This document shows, one piece after another, positions 51,201 to 60,685 of a stretch of DNA of 64,000 nt. Made by a program: the position numbers and the translations under genes. The stretch is from contig NZ_DAXW01000016.1 of the NCBI RefSeq assembly GCF_002506585.1, forward strand, positions 210,210 to 274,209, in the 5' to 3' direction. Every line of letters begins with the position of its first letter. The stretch's first letter is position 1. This stretch comes from Methanoculleus sp. UBA430. Lineage in GTDB: Archaea; Halobacteriota; Methanomicrobia; Methanomicrobiales; Methanoculleaceae. Under the pieces are notes generated by a model. That model saw only the letters and a program-made list of their open reading frames with translations. It was not told where the DNA came from and searched no databases.

Positions 51201-51579
51201 GATCTTCTCCGCCGGGACCTTCATTGCGGTCATCGCTACTTCGCTCATCCGGGAGGGTATCCTCTTCCAGAACATGGGGGTTAACGCGTGGCTGGTGTCC
51301 CGGGCGCGACTAAAGAATGAGGTATAAATTCCCCAAGGGCGGTACATACATTACCGGGAGCGGATCGGGGATCGTGCCTGCCGGGGGTGCTGTCCTGGCC
51401 AGTTGGGTTCTCCCCGGGCCTGCTGATCCGCCCTGTACGGCAGCGTGGAAGGGTGAGTGTCCGGAGAGCATCATCACGGGTGGATGATCGTGAAACACAG
51501 CGGCAACCGACCTCAAGCCGGGATACCTGAGTTTGCAACCGATATGGGCGGATGCCGGGCCCTGCATGTGAGTGAGACC
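51201..51579. other. Intergenic region before the sensor kinase gene
   Basis: About 380 bases. The left part may hold the decayed signal peptide of the collapsed surface gene. A possible TATA-like element (gaggtataaattc, 51319-51331) precedes the kinase. An in-frame ATG at 51479-51490 is less likely as the start. Confidence 0.4.
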
Positions 51580-53931
51580 ATGAGCGGACCGTTGAGGGTG
51601 TTGTTGATCGGAGGGAGATTCGGCGACGTCCGGCGTATCGGGGAGATGCTCGCCGGGTGTGGGCGGGAAGTCGCGCTGGCGCACTGCGAGCGTATCGAGG
51701 ACGGGCCTGCCGCCGTATCGGGCGACGAGGTCGAGGTCGTCCTCCTCGATCTCGCGGACGGCCGGGGAGCGGGGATCGTCGGCCGCCTGCGGGAAGCGGC
51801 GCCGGAGACGCCGATCATCGTGCTCACCGCCGCGAACGACGACCCTGTCGTGTCCGATGCGATGGAACGCGGCGCGCAGGACTACCTGGTCAAAGGGAAG
51901 ACGGACGCGGAACTCCTCTGCCGGGCCGTCAGGTATGCGCTGGAGCATCGAAGAGCCGCGCGTGCGCTCCGGCACTCGGAGGAGACCTACCGGAGGCTGG
52001 TCGAGAACCTCAACGAAGGCGTCGTCGCTGTCGACGAGGCCGGGATCATCACCTTTGCAAACCCGGCGATGGAAGAGATCCTCGGCCGTTCTGCCGGGGG
52101 CCTTGCCGGGCTCTCCATCGCCGGGTTCATCGATACCGGCAGCCATGGCGGGGAAGGCGGGAGCCCGTTCTGCCGCCGGACCGACCAGAGACAGGAGTTC
52201 GAGACGGACTTCCTCGCCGCCGGCGGCGGGCGGGTCCACGCGCTCGTGGTCACGTCGCCGCTCGTCGACGCGGACGGCGCCTTCTCCGGCTGCCTTGCAG
52301 GTGTTCTCGACATCACCGACCGCAAAAATGCCGAGGAGGCACTCAGGCAGAGCGAGCAGAAGTACCGGCTCGTCGTCGAGAGTCTCAGCGAAGGGATATG
52401 GGTGCTCGACCCGGACGCCTGCACATCGTTTGTCAACCCCCGGATGGCAGAGATGCTCGGCTACGCCCCGGAGGAGATGATCGGGAGGTCCATCCACTCG
52501 TTCATCCCGGCCGCGCACACTGCAACAATGGAGGACCGCCTGAGATTCCGGAGAGACGGCGCCCGGGAGGAGTACGAGTGCGAGTTCATCACCCGGGAGG
52601 GCGGCCGCATCACCGGGTTGATGATTGCCTGCCCGTTCAGCGACGATGCCGGTGAGTTTCAGGGTTCGATTGCCGGCGTGATGGATATCACCGAACGGAA
52701 GCGGGCGGAAGAGGATATCCGCACCCGGAACCAGCAGCTGACAGTCTTGAACCAGATCATCAGCGTCTCGGCCGCCTCCCTCTCCCTTGCGGAGCTCCTG
52801 GAGGAGTCGCTTGAGAAGACGCTGGAACTGATGGGACTGCATGTCGGGATCGTCTACATGCTCGACGCCGAGCGGAAACGAGCCCTGCTCCAGCACCAGA
52901 GTGGAATGCCTCAATCGTGTATGCCCAAAAACCGCATCATCAAGGTCCACCACTGGCCGTTCAACTTCATATTCATCGCCGGTCAGCCTCGCTACATCGA
53001 GCGGCATTCGGACCTCAACTCCATCGAGGCGAGCATTCTTGAAGAACTCGAGGTCTCGGCGCTCGCGTGCGTCCCCCTCATCGCCGAATCGGTCGTTGTC
53101 GGGGCGGTCTATGCCGGCAGCGCGGAGAAGGATTCTTTCTCCCGTGAGGAGAAGACGCTTCTAGAGACGATCGGTAAAGAGATCGGGTCGGGCATCCTCA
53201 AAGGGATGCTGCACAAGAAACTCGAGGCGGCGAACCGGGAGGCGAACCTCTACCTCGACATCATGACCCATGACATCAAGAACGCCGAGAACGTATCGAG
53301 CCTTTATGCAGATCTCCTCATCGAGATGCTGGGAGGAGATGCCGCGCTGTACGCGAAGAAGATCCGGAACAGCGTCCGCAAAAGCGCCGAGATCATCGGG
53401 AATGTCACGACGATCCGGCGTATCCACCATGATACGCCCGAGCTCGGCCCGGTCGACCTCGATGCCGTCATCCGGGAGGAGGTCGCCGCCTCCCCGGATA
53501 TTGCGATCGAGGTCGGGGTCAGCCGCCGCCAGGTCTGGGGAGACGAACTCCTCTCTGAAGTCTTCGCCAACATCATCCGCAACGCCGTCAAGTTCGGCGG
53601 TCCGCGAGTCCGGATCACGGTCAAGGTGGAGGAGTATGACGACGAGAACGTGCTCGTTTCGATCGAGGATACCGGCCCCGGCGTTCCGGACGGGATGAAG
53701 GAGTCAATCTTCCACCGCTTCGAGCGGGGATGGGTCGAGGGGTGCGGCGACGGGCTCGGGCTTTTCATTGTCCGCACCCTCATCGAGCGCTACGGCGGCA
53801 CGATCCGGGTGGAGGACCGGGTGGAGGGGCGGCCGGACCTCGGTGCGGCGTTCAGGTTCACCCTCCGCGAGTACCTCCCCTCCGGGGACGACGAAGACGA
53901 CGAGTATCCGGACGGGGAGGTGTGCGAATGA
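51580..53931 (+). CDS. Hybrid sensor: REC-PAS-PAS-GAF-histidine kinase
   Basis: This 783-residue soluble protein has an N-terminal receiver domain (phospho-Asp in VVLLDLADG, Lys in YLVKGKTD), two PAS domains (ETYRRLVENLNEGVVAVDE and QKYRLVVESLSEGIWVLDP), a GAF domain (LEESLEKTLELMGLHVGIVY), and a kinase core with H box DIMTHDIKN, N box NIIRNAVKFG, and ATP-binding DTGPGVP and GLGLFIV. The C-terminal tail is acidic (DDEDDEYPDGE). No transmembrane segment is seen, so it senses internal signals. The start at 51580 is chosen because the receiver begins at once (MSGPLRVLLIGG); an upstream start at 51457 is possible. No response regulator gene is adjacent. Confidence 0.9.
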   Translation: MSGPLRVLLIGGRFGDVRRIGEMLAGCGREVALAHCERIEDGPAAVSGDEVEVVLLDLADGRGAGIVGRLREAAPETPIIVLTAANDDPVVSDAMERGAQDYLVKGKTDAELLCRAVRYALEHRRAARALRHSEETYRRLVENLNEGVVAVDEAGIITFANPAMEEILGRSAGGLAGLSIAGFIDTGSHGGEGGSPFCRRTDQRQEFETDFLAAGGGRVHALVVTSPLVDADGAFSGCLAGVLDITDRKNAEEALRQSEQKYRLVVESLSEGIWVLDPDACTSFVNPRMAEMLGYAPEEMIGRSIHSFIPAAHTATMEDRLRFRRDGAREEYECEFITREGGRITGLMIACPFSDDAGEFQGSIAGVMDITERKRAEEDIRTRNQQLTVLNQIISVSAASLSLAELLEESLEKTLELMGLHVGIVYMLDAERKRALLQHQSGMPQSCMPKNRIIKVHHWPFNFIFIAGQPRYIERHSDLNSIEASILEELEVSALACVPLIAESVVVGAVYAGSAEKDSFSREEKTLLETIGKEIGSGILKGMLHKKLEAANREANLYLDIMTHDIKNAENVSSLYADLLIEMLGGDAALYAKKIRNSVRKSAEIIGNVTTIRRIHHDTPELGPVDLDAVIREEVAASPDIAIEVGVSRRQVWGDELLSEVFANIIRNAVKFGGPRVRITVKVEEYDDENVLVSIEDTGPGVPDGMKESIFHRFERGWVEGCGDGLGLFIVRTLIERYGGTIRVEDRVEGRPDLGAAFRFTLREYLPSGDDEDDEYPDGEVCE

Positions 53932-54038
53932 GGTTCCCGCTCCCTCCTGGAGCACCCTCGGTTGCCGGTCAGGGCCGTGGCTGACGTTTTTTCACAGTAG
54001 CAAAAGGTTTAAGAGGACAGGATTCGCTATGTAGCCTT

Positions 54039-54524
54039 GTGGCATCCGTATACGCCCGTGCAATCCAGTTCCTTGCGGCGGTAGGCGTCTGCCTGCTTGC
54101 AGCGGCGGTCGGTTCGCTCTTCACGATGCCGGCCATCCCTACCTGGTATGCCGGACTCGTAAAACCCGCCCTGAACCCCCCCGCATGGGTCTTCGGCCCT
54201 GTCTGGACGGTGCTCTACATCCTGATGGGCGTCGCGCTCTACCTCGTCTGGATCAGGGGGTGGGACCGTAAGGATGTCAAGGTCGCGATGGCGATCTTCG
54301 GCGTCCAGCTGGTCTTGAACGTCCTCTGGTCATACCTCTTCTTCGGCCTGCAGGCACCGTTCTTCGCTCTCATCGAGATCGTCCTCCTCTGGCTTGCGAT
54401 CCTCATGACGATCGGCGCCTTCTACCGGGTATCGGTACCGGCGGCAGTGCTGCTCGTGCCCTATCTCCTCTGGGTGACCTTCGCGACCTATCTCACCTAC
54501 GGGGTCTACGTCCTCAACCCATAG
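54039..54524 (+). CDS. tspO: TspO/MBR family membrane protein
   Basis: This 161-residue protein has five hydrophobic segments and the family motifs WYAGLVKPALNPPAWVFGPVW and LNVLWSYLFFG. TspO proteins bind porphyrins and related ligands and act in tetrapyrrole and stress responses. The start is a GTG at 54039 (ASVYARAIQ follows). A possible TATA-like element (aaaggtttaagagg) lies upstream. In a methanogen a tetrapyrrole link (F430, B12) is conceivable but not shown. Confidence 0.92.
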   Translation: MASVYARAIQFLAAVGVCLLAAAVGSLFTMPAIPTWYAGLVKPALNPPAWVFGPVWTVLYILMGVALYLVWIRGWDRKDVKVAMAIFGVQLVLNVLWSYLFFGLQAPFFALIEIVLLWLAILMTIGAFYRVSVPAAVLLVPYLLWVTFATYLTYGVYVLNP

Positions 54525-54706
54525 GGGTGGTCTGCACCCCATCTTTTAGGCACAGTGCATCCGGCCCTTGAGCCCCGCGCGAGACCTCGCCGCATTGAAG
54601 AATAGCAGCGAAGGTTCACGCAATATGGTGTCTGTATGGATAGCGGTTGTCTGTTTCGCGCTCTTTCCGAGGGGATGGTCTCCCCGCCGCCGACATTGAG
54701 AGAGCG
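54525..54706. other. Short convergent intergenic gap
   Basis: No gene or clear structure is seen between tspO and the CDP-alcohol transferase gene beyond a few weak T-rich stretches. Confidence 0.4.
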
Positions 54707-55309
54707 TCAGTGCTTTTCGATCTGCCGCCAGACGTGGGCGAACCGCTGGAGGGCAGTGTAATGCCCGAGGATGCCGAAGATGACGAGGAGCCAGCCGAGG
54801 TAGTTCAGGCCGTAAATCTCTCCCGGGATCAGGATCGTGAGCACCCCGGCGATGATGATCAGCACCAGGCGATCCGCCCGGCCGAGGATGCCCCCGTAGA
54901 ACCTGCCGACCCCGACGGCCTGCGCCTGAGTGCCGAGGTAGGAAGACATCAGGACCCCGGTCAGGGCAAAGACGCCAATCGGCCAGGACGCGGCGCCGCC
55001 GGCAAAGATGCCGGTGATGATGAATATGTCTGCGTAACGGTCGATGACGTGGTCCAGGAAGTCCCCGCGGCGGCCGGCGATCCCGAGGTCCCGGGCGAGC
55101 GCCCCGTCGAGTGCGTCGAAGACGGCGTTGAGTGCGACCATGACAACCCCGAGCACGACCCCCCCGGCGTAAAAAGCGATGCCCGCAAGCGCCGACACGA
55201 AGAACGACGCGAGAGAGAGGCCATTCGGGGTGACCCCGATCTTTCTCATCAGGTTCACCACGGGCTGAATGATGCCCTGTACTTGCGGCCGGAACTGGTC
55301 GAGCGTCAT
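54707..55309 (-). CDS. CDP-alcohol phosphatidyltransferase
   Basis: This 200-residue membrane protein has about six hydrophobic segments and the signature DALDGALARDLGIAGRRGDF then LDHVIDRYAD (D-x2-D-G-x2-A-R-x8-G-x3-D-x3-D). It transfers a polar head group onto CDP-archaeol. The size and the sequence around the motif fit archaetidylinositol phosphate synthase, but archaetidylserine or glycerol-phosphate transfer cannot be excluded. The ATG at 55309 overlaps the stop of the AK6-type kinase gene by four bases, at the end of a tight operon. Confidence 0.88.
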   Translation of the reverse strand: MTLDQFRPQVQGIIQPVVNLMRKIGVTPNGLSLASFFVSALAGIAFYAGGVVLGVVMVALNAVFDALDGALARDLGIAGRRGDFLDHVIDRYADIFIITGIFAGGAASWPIGVFALTGVLMSSYLGTQAQAVGVGRFYGGILGRADRLVLIIIAGVLTILIPGEIYGLNYLGWLLVIFGILGHYTALQRFAHVWRQIEKH

Positions 55310-55818
55310 CTTCCCGTCCCCAGGTAGCAGGTCCAGTCGATTGCCCCATAGGACGGCGGCAGTTCTCCCCGAATGAACCGTTCGATCCGGTTCGCGCATT
55401 CGGCGACGCCAAGATCGGTTGTGTCCACCTCGATGACATGCTCGTCCGGGTGCTCTTCGAGCGTCTCGATCAGGATGACGTCGAGCGCCTCCGCCTCGAC
55501 GTTCTCCGCGACCTTCTCTGAGGGGTAGTTCCGCGGGCCGAGGCGCGTAGCGAGGACGTCCGGGCGGCACCGGAGCACCACCACCCTGTCGCAGGGGAGG
55601 AGGTGGGCGAGGTGCCCCTCGACGATGCCGTCAACGGGCTCAAACTCCTCGACCCACCGGTCGACGTCCACCACCATTGTTTCGCGGCAGCGGTCCTCCT
55701 CGATGATGTAGGGGCGCACCGTATCCGTCAGGCGGACGACCCGGTGCCCCCGCCGCTCAAGTTCGGCCGCGACGGCCGTCTTTCCGGTTCCCGGCGTACC
55801 GGTGATCCCGATCATCAT
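55306..55818 (-). CDS. Adenylate kinase AK6/Fap7-type NMP kinase
   Basis: This 170-residue P-loop kinase has GITGTPGTGKTAVAAEL, a short LID region with RCRPDVLATRL, and GPRNYPSEKVAENVEAEALD, as in archaeal AK6 (Fap7) proteins. It phosphorylates AMP/dAMP and in eukaryotes and archaea is linked to small ribosomal subunit maturation. Start codons overlap: tandem ATGs at 55818 and 55815, with 55818 overlapping the hisC stop by four bases. Confidence 0.9.
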   Translation of the reverse strand: MMIGITGTPGTGKTAVAAELERRGHRVVRLTDTVRPYIIEEDRCRETMVVDVDRWVEEFEPVDGIVEGHLAHLLPCDRVVVLRCRPDVLATRLGPRNYPSEKVAENVEAEALDVILIETLEEHPDEHVIEVDTTDLGVAECANRIERFIRGELPPSYGAIDWTCYLGTGR

Positions 55819-56882
55819 ATGCTCTTAATCGCCTCGAGGAATCCCTCGTTCTCCCAGTCTTCGCCGATACTGACCCGGACGTAGCGGTCGCCGAGTCCCG
55901 GGAAACTGGTGCAGGACCGCACCAGGACACCCTTTGCCGCGAGGCGTTCCGTCGCCTCGTTGCCCGTGTGGGGTGCAACGTCGATCATGACGAAGTTCGC
56001 GTCCGAGGGGAATACCGGATACGGCACCTCGCCGATGAACCGCCGTCGCCACGCCCGGACATGGTCGCGGGTCTCACGGACCCGCTCAGGGTCCGAGAGC
56101 GCTCCGACCGCCGCCGCCGCCGAGACCGAGTTCAGGGCAAACGGTGTCGCCGCCCTGTTGTAGAACGGCTCGAACCACTCCGGAACGAATGCGTAGCCGA
56201 CCCTGAACCCGGCGAGAGAGAAGATCTTTGACATCGTCCTCCCGAGGATCAGGTTCTCGTGCCGCCGCATCAACGTTCGGTAGTCGATATCGGAGAAATC
56301 GACGTAGGCGTTGTCGAGGAAGAGGAGCCCTTCCATCCCGTCGAGGATCTCCTCAACCGTCTCCGGCGTGACCGAGTTCCCGGTGGGGTTGTTCGGGGAG
56401 CAGAGGAAGGCGAGTTTCGCTCCCCGGCATGCCTCGACGAACGCTTCCGTATCGACCGAGAAGTCTTCCCTCCGGGGGACGTTCACGATCCGCCCGCCGT
56501 GCGCCGCGGCCGCGAGAGCGTAGAAGGAGAAGGTCGGGGTCGAGACGGCCACCGTCTCGCCGGGTTCGACGACCGTCCGGATCACCGTCTCGATGACCCC
56601 GTCCATCCCGGCGCCGGTGACGAACCGGTAATCGCCGTGGTAGCGGCGGAGGGCCTCGACGAGCGCGAGGTTCTGCGCGTCCGGGTAGCGGTTCCCTTCC
56701 CGGAGAGCCGCCTCCGCCGCCTCGAGTGCGGCGGGCGCCGGCGGGCGGGGGTTCTCGTTGCTCGCAAGCCGGGCGACCCGGTCGATGCCGTACTCGCGCG
56801 CGACGTCCTCCGCCTTCTTCGCGTAGGAGTATCCCGCCGCGCCTGCGTAGCACGCCCTAACGAAGCGCCGCATTGATGACAC
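55815..56882 (-). CDS. hisC: Histidinol-phosphate aminotransferase
   Basis: This 355-residue class I/II aminotransferase has LASNENPRPPAPAALEAAEA, GAGMDGVIETVIR, CSPNNPTGNSV, FLDNAYVDFS and the PLP lysine TMSKIFSLAGFRVGYA. It fits HisC, which makes L-histidinol phosphate from imidazole acetol phosphate; some HisC-like enzymes also use aromatic substrates. The start at 56882 or the ATG at 56873 overlaps the argD 3' end. The 3' end overlaps the kinase gene by four bases. Confidence 0.9.
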   Translation of the reverse strand: MSSMRRFVRACYAGAAGYSYAKKAEDVAREYGIDRVARLASNENPRPPAPAALEAAEAALREGNRYPDAQNLALVEALRRYHGDYRFVTGAGMDGVIETVIRTVVEPGETVAVSTPTFSFYALAAAAHGGRIVNVPRREDFSVDTEAFVEACRGAKLAFLCSPNNPTGNSVTPETVEEILDGMEGLLFLDNAYVDFSDIDYRTLMRRHENLILGRTMSKIFSLAGFRVGYAFVPEWFEPFYNRAATPFALNSVSAAAAVGALSDPERVRETRDHVRAWRRRFIGEVPYPVFPSDANFVMIDVAPHTGNEATERLAAKGVLVRSCTSFPGLGDRYVRVSIGEDWENEGFLEAIKSI

Positions 56883-58023
56883 CGACAGCCGCGTCGATCT
56901 CCTCGTCCGTGATCACCAGCGGTGGGATCAGTCGGAGATTGCCGTCGGCGGCGCAGTTGACGAGCACCCCGTTCTCCGCGCAGGTCTGCTGCACGGCCGG
57001 GCACCGGTCGCCGACCGAGACCCCGATCATCAGGCCGCGGCCCCGCGGGTTGTGAGCGGAAAGACCCTTCATGAACCGCTCGCCCTTCCGTGCGACGTCG
57101 GGGAGGACCTCCTCGATGACCCCGATCGTCGCGAGCGCCGCAGCGCAGGCGAGCGGCCCGCCGGCAAACGTGCTCCCGTGCTCGCTCTTGCCGAACTCGA
57201 GTCCCTCGCGGGCGACGAGCGCGCCGATCGGAAAGCCGCTTGCAAGCCCTTTTGCGAGCGTGACGATGTCTGGGACAACACCGGTGTGCTGGATGGCAAG
57301 CCACTTGCCCGTCCGGCCCATACCGGTCTGGACCTCGTCGACGATCATCAGCGCACCGGCATCGTCGCAGATATCCCGGATGCCGTGGAGGAAACTGTCG
57401 GGCGGGATCAGGACGCCCGCTTCGCCCTGGATCGGCTCGACGAAAACCCCGGCCGTATCCTTATCGACGGCCGCCGCGAGCGCGTCGAGGTCGCCGTAGT
57501 CGACGAAGGTGCAGGCGGGCTCGAGCGGCTCAAACGGCTCCCGGATCGCTGGCTTGTGGGTGACGGCGAGCGACCCGCAGGTTCGCCCGTGGAACCCGTG
57601 GGTGAACGCGACGAACTTCTTCCTCCCCGTCCTGACACGGGCGAGTTTGATCGCGCCCTCATTCGCCTCCGCGCCGGAGTTCGAGAGGAACGCTCTGGAG
57701 AGCCCCGTGATCGCGACGAGTCTCTCCGCAAGTTCCGCCTGGTTCGGGACGTAGTAGAGGTTCGAGCAGTGGATCAGCCGCTTTGTCTGGTCGCAGATCG
57801 CCTCCACCACCTTCGGGTGGCAGTGGCCGGTGCTGCAGACCGCGATCCCGGCCACACAGTCGATGTACTCCCGTCCCTGGTCGTCCCAGACGCTTGAGCC
57901 CGCGCCGCGGACGATCTTCATCGTCCGGGAAAAAGCGGGCATGTAGTAGCGTGCATCAAGCACCCTTGAATCTTCTTCCATGATCACGTCGCGGGTATCA
58001 ATCACCCGTGATTTCTGTTGCAT
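56857..58023 (-). CDS. argD: Acetylornithine aminotransferase
   Basis: This 388-residue class III aminotransferase has DCVAGIAVCSTGHCHPKVVEA, NSGAEANEGAIKLAR, DEVQTGMGRTGKW and the PLP lysine TLAKGLASGFPIGAL. It makes N-acetylornithine in arginine synthesis and may have related N-acetyldiaminopimelate activity. The ATG at 58023 is preferred because gagtgag stands just before it; a GTG at 58035, overlapping guaA, is the alternative. It overlaps the hisC start by about 26 bases. Confidence 0.93.
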   Translation of the reverse strand: MQQKSRVIDTRDVIMEEDSRVLDARYYMPAFSRTMKIVRGAGSSVWDDQGREYIDCVAGIAVCSTGHCHPKVVEAICDQTKRLIHCSNLYYVPNQAELAERLVAITGLSRAFLSNSGAEANEGAIKLARVRTGRKKFVAFTHGFHGRTCGSLAVTHKPAIREPFEPLEPACTFVDYGDLDALAAAVDKDTAGVFVEPIQGEAGVLIPPDSFLHGIRDICDDAGALMIVDEVQTGMGRTGKWLAIQHTGVVPDIVTLAKGLASGFPIGALVAREGLEFGKSEHGSTFAGGPLACAAALATIGVIEEVLPDVARKGERFMKGLSAHNPRGRGLMIGVSVGDRCPAVQQTCAENGVLVNCAADGNLRLIPPLVITDEEIDAAVGVINAALR

Positions 58024-58031
58024 CTTCTCAC

Positions 58032-58949
58032 TCACTCATACTCGATCGTCGCCGGGGGTTTGGGGGTGACGTCGTAGACCACCCGGGAAACCCCGGGGAT
58101 CTCGGCGGTGATCCGGGTTGCCATCTGCGAGAGGGTCTCGTAGGGCAGGAGCAGCGGGTCGGCGGTCATGCCGTCCCGCGACTGGACTGCCCGGACAGCG
58201 ACGATCCAGCCGTGGAGCCGAACATCGCCCTTCACCCCGGTCCCGAGGCCGATGAGCGCCGCAAAGCACTGCCAGGGGTGGAACTTCTCCACCAGGCACT
58301 CCTCGACGATGGCGTTCGCCTCGCGGACGATCGCGATCTTCTCTCTCGTCACCTCACCGAGCACCCTGACGGCAAGCCCCGGCCCGGGGAAGGGCATCCT
58401 GTGCTGGATCTCTGCCGGGAGCCCGAGCCCGCCGGCCACGTCGCGGACCTCGTCCTTGTAGAGGTCGGCAAGCGGCTCGATGACGCCTTTAAACTCGATA
58501 TCGAGGGGCATGCCGCCGACGTTGTGGTGGCTCTTGATGCCCCCTTCGCTCTCGATGCGGTCGGGGTAGATGGTTCCCTGCAGGAGCATCGTCGCTCCCG
58601 TCCGCTTCGCCTCGCGCTCGAAGATACGGATGAACTTCTCGCCGATCGCTTTGCGCTTCTCCTCGGGATCGGTGATGCCTTCGAGCGCGCGGAAGAACTC
58701 ATCGCTTGCGTCCACAACGAGGAGGCCCACGTCGGCGAAGAGGGACCGTATCCGTTCGGTCTCCCCCTTTCGCATGAGACCGGTATCCACGTAGATCGGG
58801 ATGAGGGCATCCCCTATGGCGCGGGCGGCGAGCGCCGCGCAGACCGAGGAGTCCACGCCGCCGGAGAGCGCCATCACGACCTTCTCAACACCTGCAGCCT
58901 GCTGTATCTTCCGGACTGCCTCGTCGATAAATCTCTCAACGTTTACCAT
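58032..58949 (-). CDS. guaAB: GMP synthase, ATP-pyrophosphatase subunit
   Basis: This 305-residue protein is the amination half of GMP synthase, with the PP-loop ALSGGVDSSVCAAL, GTIYPDRIES, KSHHNVGG, and the C-terminal dimerisation domain with HGWIVAVRAVQSRDGMTAD and ATIEYE. Archaea carry the glutaminase as a separate gene, not seen in this window. It converts XMP to GMP using ammonia from that subunit. It starts 4 bases after pyrG ends. Confidence 0.95.
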   Translation of the reverse strand: MVNVERFIDEAVRKIQQAAGVEKVVMALSGGVDSSVCAALAARAIGDALIPIYVDTGLMRKGETERIRSLFADVGLLVVDASDEFFRALEGITDPEEKRKAIGEKFIRIFEREAKRTGATMLLQGTIYPDRIESEGGIKSHHNVGGMPLDIEFKGVIEPLADLYKDEVRDVAGGLGLPAEIQHRMPFPGPGLAVRVLGEVTREKIAIVREANAIVEECLVEKFHPWQCFAALIGLGTGVKGDVRLHGWIVAVRAVQSRDGMTADPLLLPYETLSQMATRITAEIPGVSRVVYDVTPKPPATIEYE

Positions 58950-58953
58950 TCTG

Positions 58954-60549
58954 TCACCTCACCTGGTCCTGGGAAGAGGATTTATTCTTTTTGCATGCTG
59001 CTACAAAGCCGATGTAGGGCGGAGAGGGGTTTGTCGGACGTGATTTGAACTCAGGATGGAACTGCGTGGCAAGGTAGAAGGGGTGGTCCTGGAGTTCGCA
59101 GACCTCCATCCGGGGTCCGCAGGAACCCGAGAAGACGAGGCCGGCGTCTCCGAGGTCGCCGATGAACGCCGGGTTCACCTCGTAGCGGTGGCGGTGCCGC
59201 TCCACGATCTCCGTCCTGCCGTAGAGGGCGGCCACCCTTGTCCCTTCCTTGAGACGAACGTCGCAGTCCCCGAGGCGCATCGTGCCGCCGAGGTCGGCGA
59301 CGCCCTCCTGTTCGGGCAGGATGGCTATGACGTGCGTTCCCGCCCCCATCTCCTCGCTCGTGGCATCAGTGATGCCGAGAACGTGCCGCGCATACTCTAT
59401 CACCGAGAGCTGGAAGCCGAGGCAGAGGCCGAGGTAAGGAATCCTGTTCTCGCGGGCATACTGGATCGCCCTGATCTTGCCCTCGATCCCGCGCTGGCCG
59501 AATCCTCCCGGGATCAGGATGCCATCGACGTCGGCAAGATCACGAAGGTCGAAGGTCTCCGCATCCAGCCAGCGTATGTTCACCTCGGTGGAGAGTGCTC
59601 TTCCGGCGTGCTTGAGCGACTCCTTGATGGAGATATAGACGTCTTCGATCCCATACTTGCTGACGATGGCGATCGTCGCCCGGCTCGTGTACTCCTGCGA
59701 GACAAGCCGGTACCACGCGGGATCCGGTTCCCGGTTATCGAGGGCCAGGTAGTTGCAGACGACGTCCGCAAGCCCTTCTTTCTCCAGTTCCACCGGGATC
59801 TGGTAGATGTCGGGGACGTCCTTTGCGGATACCACGGCTTTTACCGGGACGTCGGTGAAGGCGGATATCTTGTTCTTCGTCTGCGGGGTGATCACCTCGC
59901 GGCTCCGCGCCACGATGATGTCGGGCTGCAGCCCGAGTTCCCGGAGCGCCTTAACCGAGTGCTGCGTGGGTTTGGTCTTGAAATCCCCCATGGTGTCCAT
60001 CGGGACCAGGGTGACATGGACCAGGATCATGTCCTCCGGCGCGAGTTCGCCGTGCATCTGTCGGACCGCTTCGAGAAACGGCATACTCTCGATGTCGCCG
60101 ACCGTGCCGCCGACCTCCACCATGCAGATCTCGGCCTTCCTGTTGCCGTTGACCTCCTCCGCCGCCGCCCGGCGGATGCAGTGCCGGATCTCGTCGGTGA
60201 TGTGAGGGATAATCTGGACGGTCGCGCCGAGGAAATCCCCGCGCCGCTCTTTCTCGATGACGTTCCGGTAGACTTTCCCTGTCGTGATGTTGTGGATCGA
60301 CTTGAGGCTGATATTCAGGAACCGTTCGTAGTTGCCGAGGTCCAGGTCGACTTCCCCACCGTCGGAGAGGACGAAGACCTCACCGTGCTGGGCAGGGTTC
60401 ATGGTGCCGGCGTCGATGTTGAGGTACGGGTCGATCTTGACCGCCGTCACCTCATAGCCGCGATTTTTCAAGAGGCGGCCGATGGATGCGGTGGTGATGC
60501 CCTTTCCGAGCCCGCTCATGACGCCGCCGGTTACAACGATGTACTTCAA
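58954..60549 (-). CDS. pyrG: CTP synthase
   Basis: This 531-residue protein has the N-terminal amidoligase domain (VTGGVMSGLGKGITTASIGR, DPYLNIDAGTM, HVTLVPM) and the C-terminal glutaminase with the nucleophile Cys in GLCLGFQLSVIEYAR and the catalytic HPEFKSRP. It aminates UTP to CTP with glutamine. It begins with a TTG codon at 60549 (TTG AAG TAC ATC), preceded by a purine-rich ribosome site, and heads the six-gene minus-strand operon. Confidence 0.96.
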   Translation of the reverse strand: MKYIVVTGGVMSGLGKGITTASIGRLLKNRGYEVTAVKIDPYLNIDAGTMNPAQHGEVFVLSDGGEVDLDLGNYERFLNISLKSIHNITTGKVYRNVIEKERRGDFLGATVQIIPHITDEIRHCIRRAAAEEVNGNRKAEICMVEVGGTVGDIESMPFLEAVRQMHGELAPEDMILVHVTLVPMDTMGDFKTKPTQHSVKALRELGLQPDIIVARSREVITPQTKNKISAFTDVPVKAVVSAKDVPDIYQIPVELEKEGLADVVCNYLALDNREPDPAWYRLVSQEYTSRATIAIVSKYGIEDVYISIKESLKHAGRALSTEVNIRWLDAETFDLRDLADVDGILIPGGFGQRGIEGKIRAIQYARENRIPYLGLCLGFQLSVIEYARHVLGITDATSEEMGAGTHVIAILPEQEGVADLGGTMRLGDCDVRLKEGTRVAALYGRTEIVERHRHRYEVNPAFIGDLGDAGLVFSGSCGPRMEVCELQDHPFYLATQFHPEFKSRPTNPSPPYIGFVAACKKNKSSSQDQVR

Positions 60550-60685
60550 ACTCTTCTTCCCCTCTGATTGTTCCGGAATCTCTATCTTATTATGTGATCT
60601 CCGGTATTGAGAATGTATTGTTCCGACATCTCTCGGGAAATCCCTGCCGGCACAACCAGGGGTTTTCCGGCCGTCCCTCGTGGCG

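Noticed and set aside
59056..60567. A 503-codon plus-strand frame
   Set aside because: It is antisense to pyrG.
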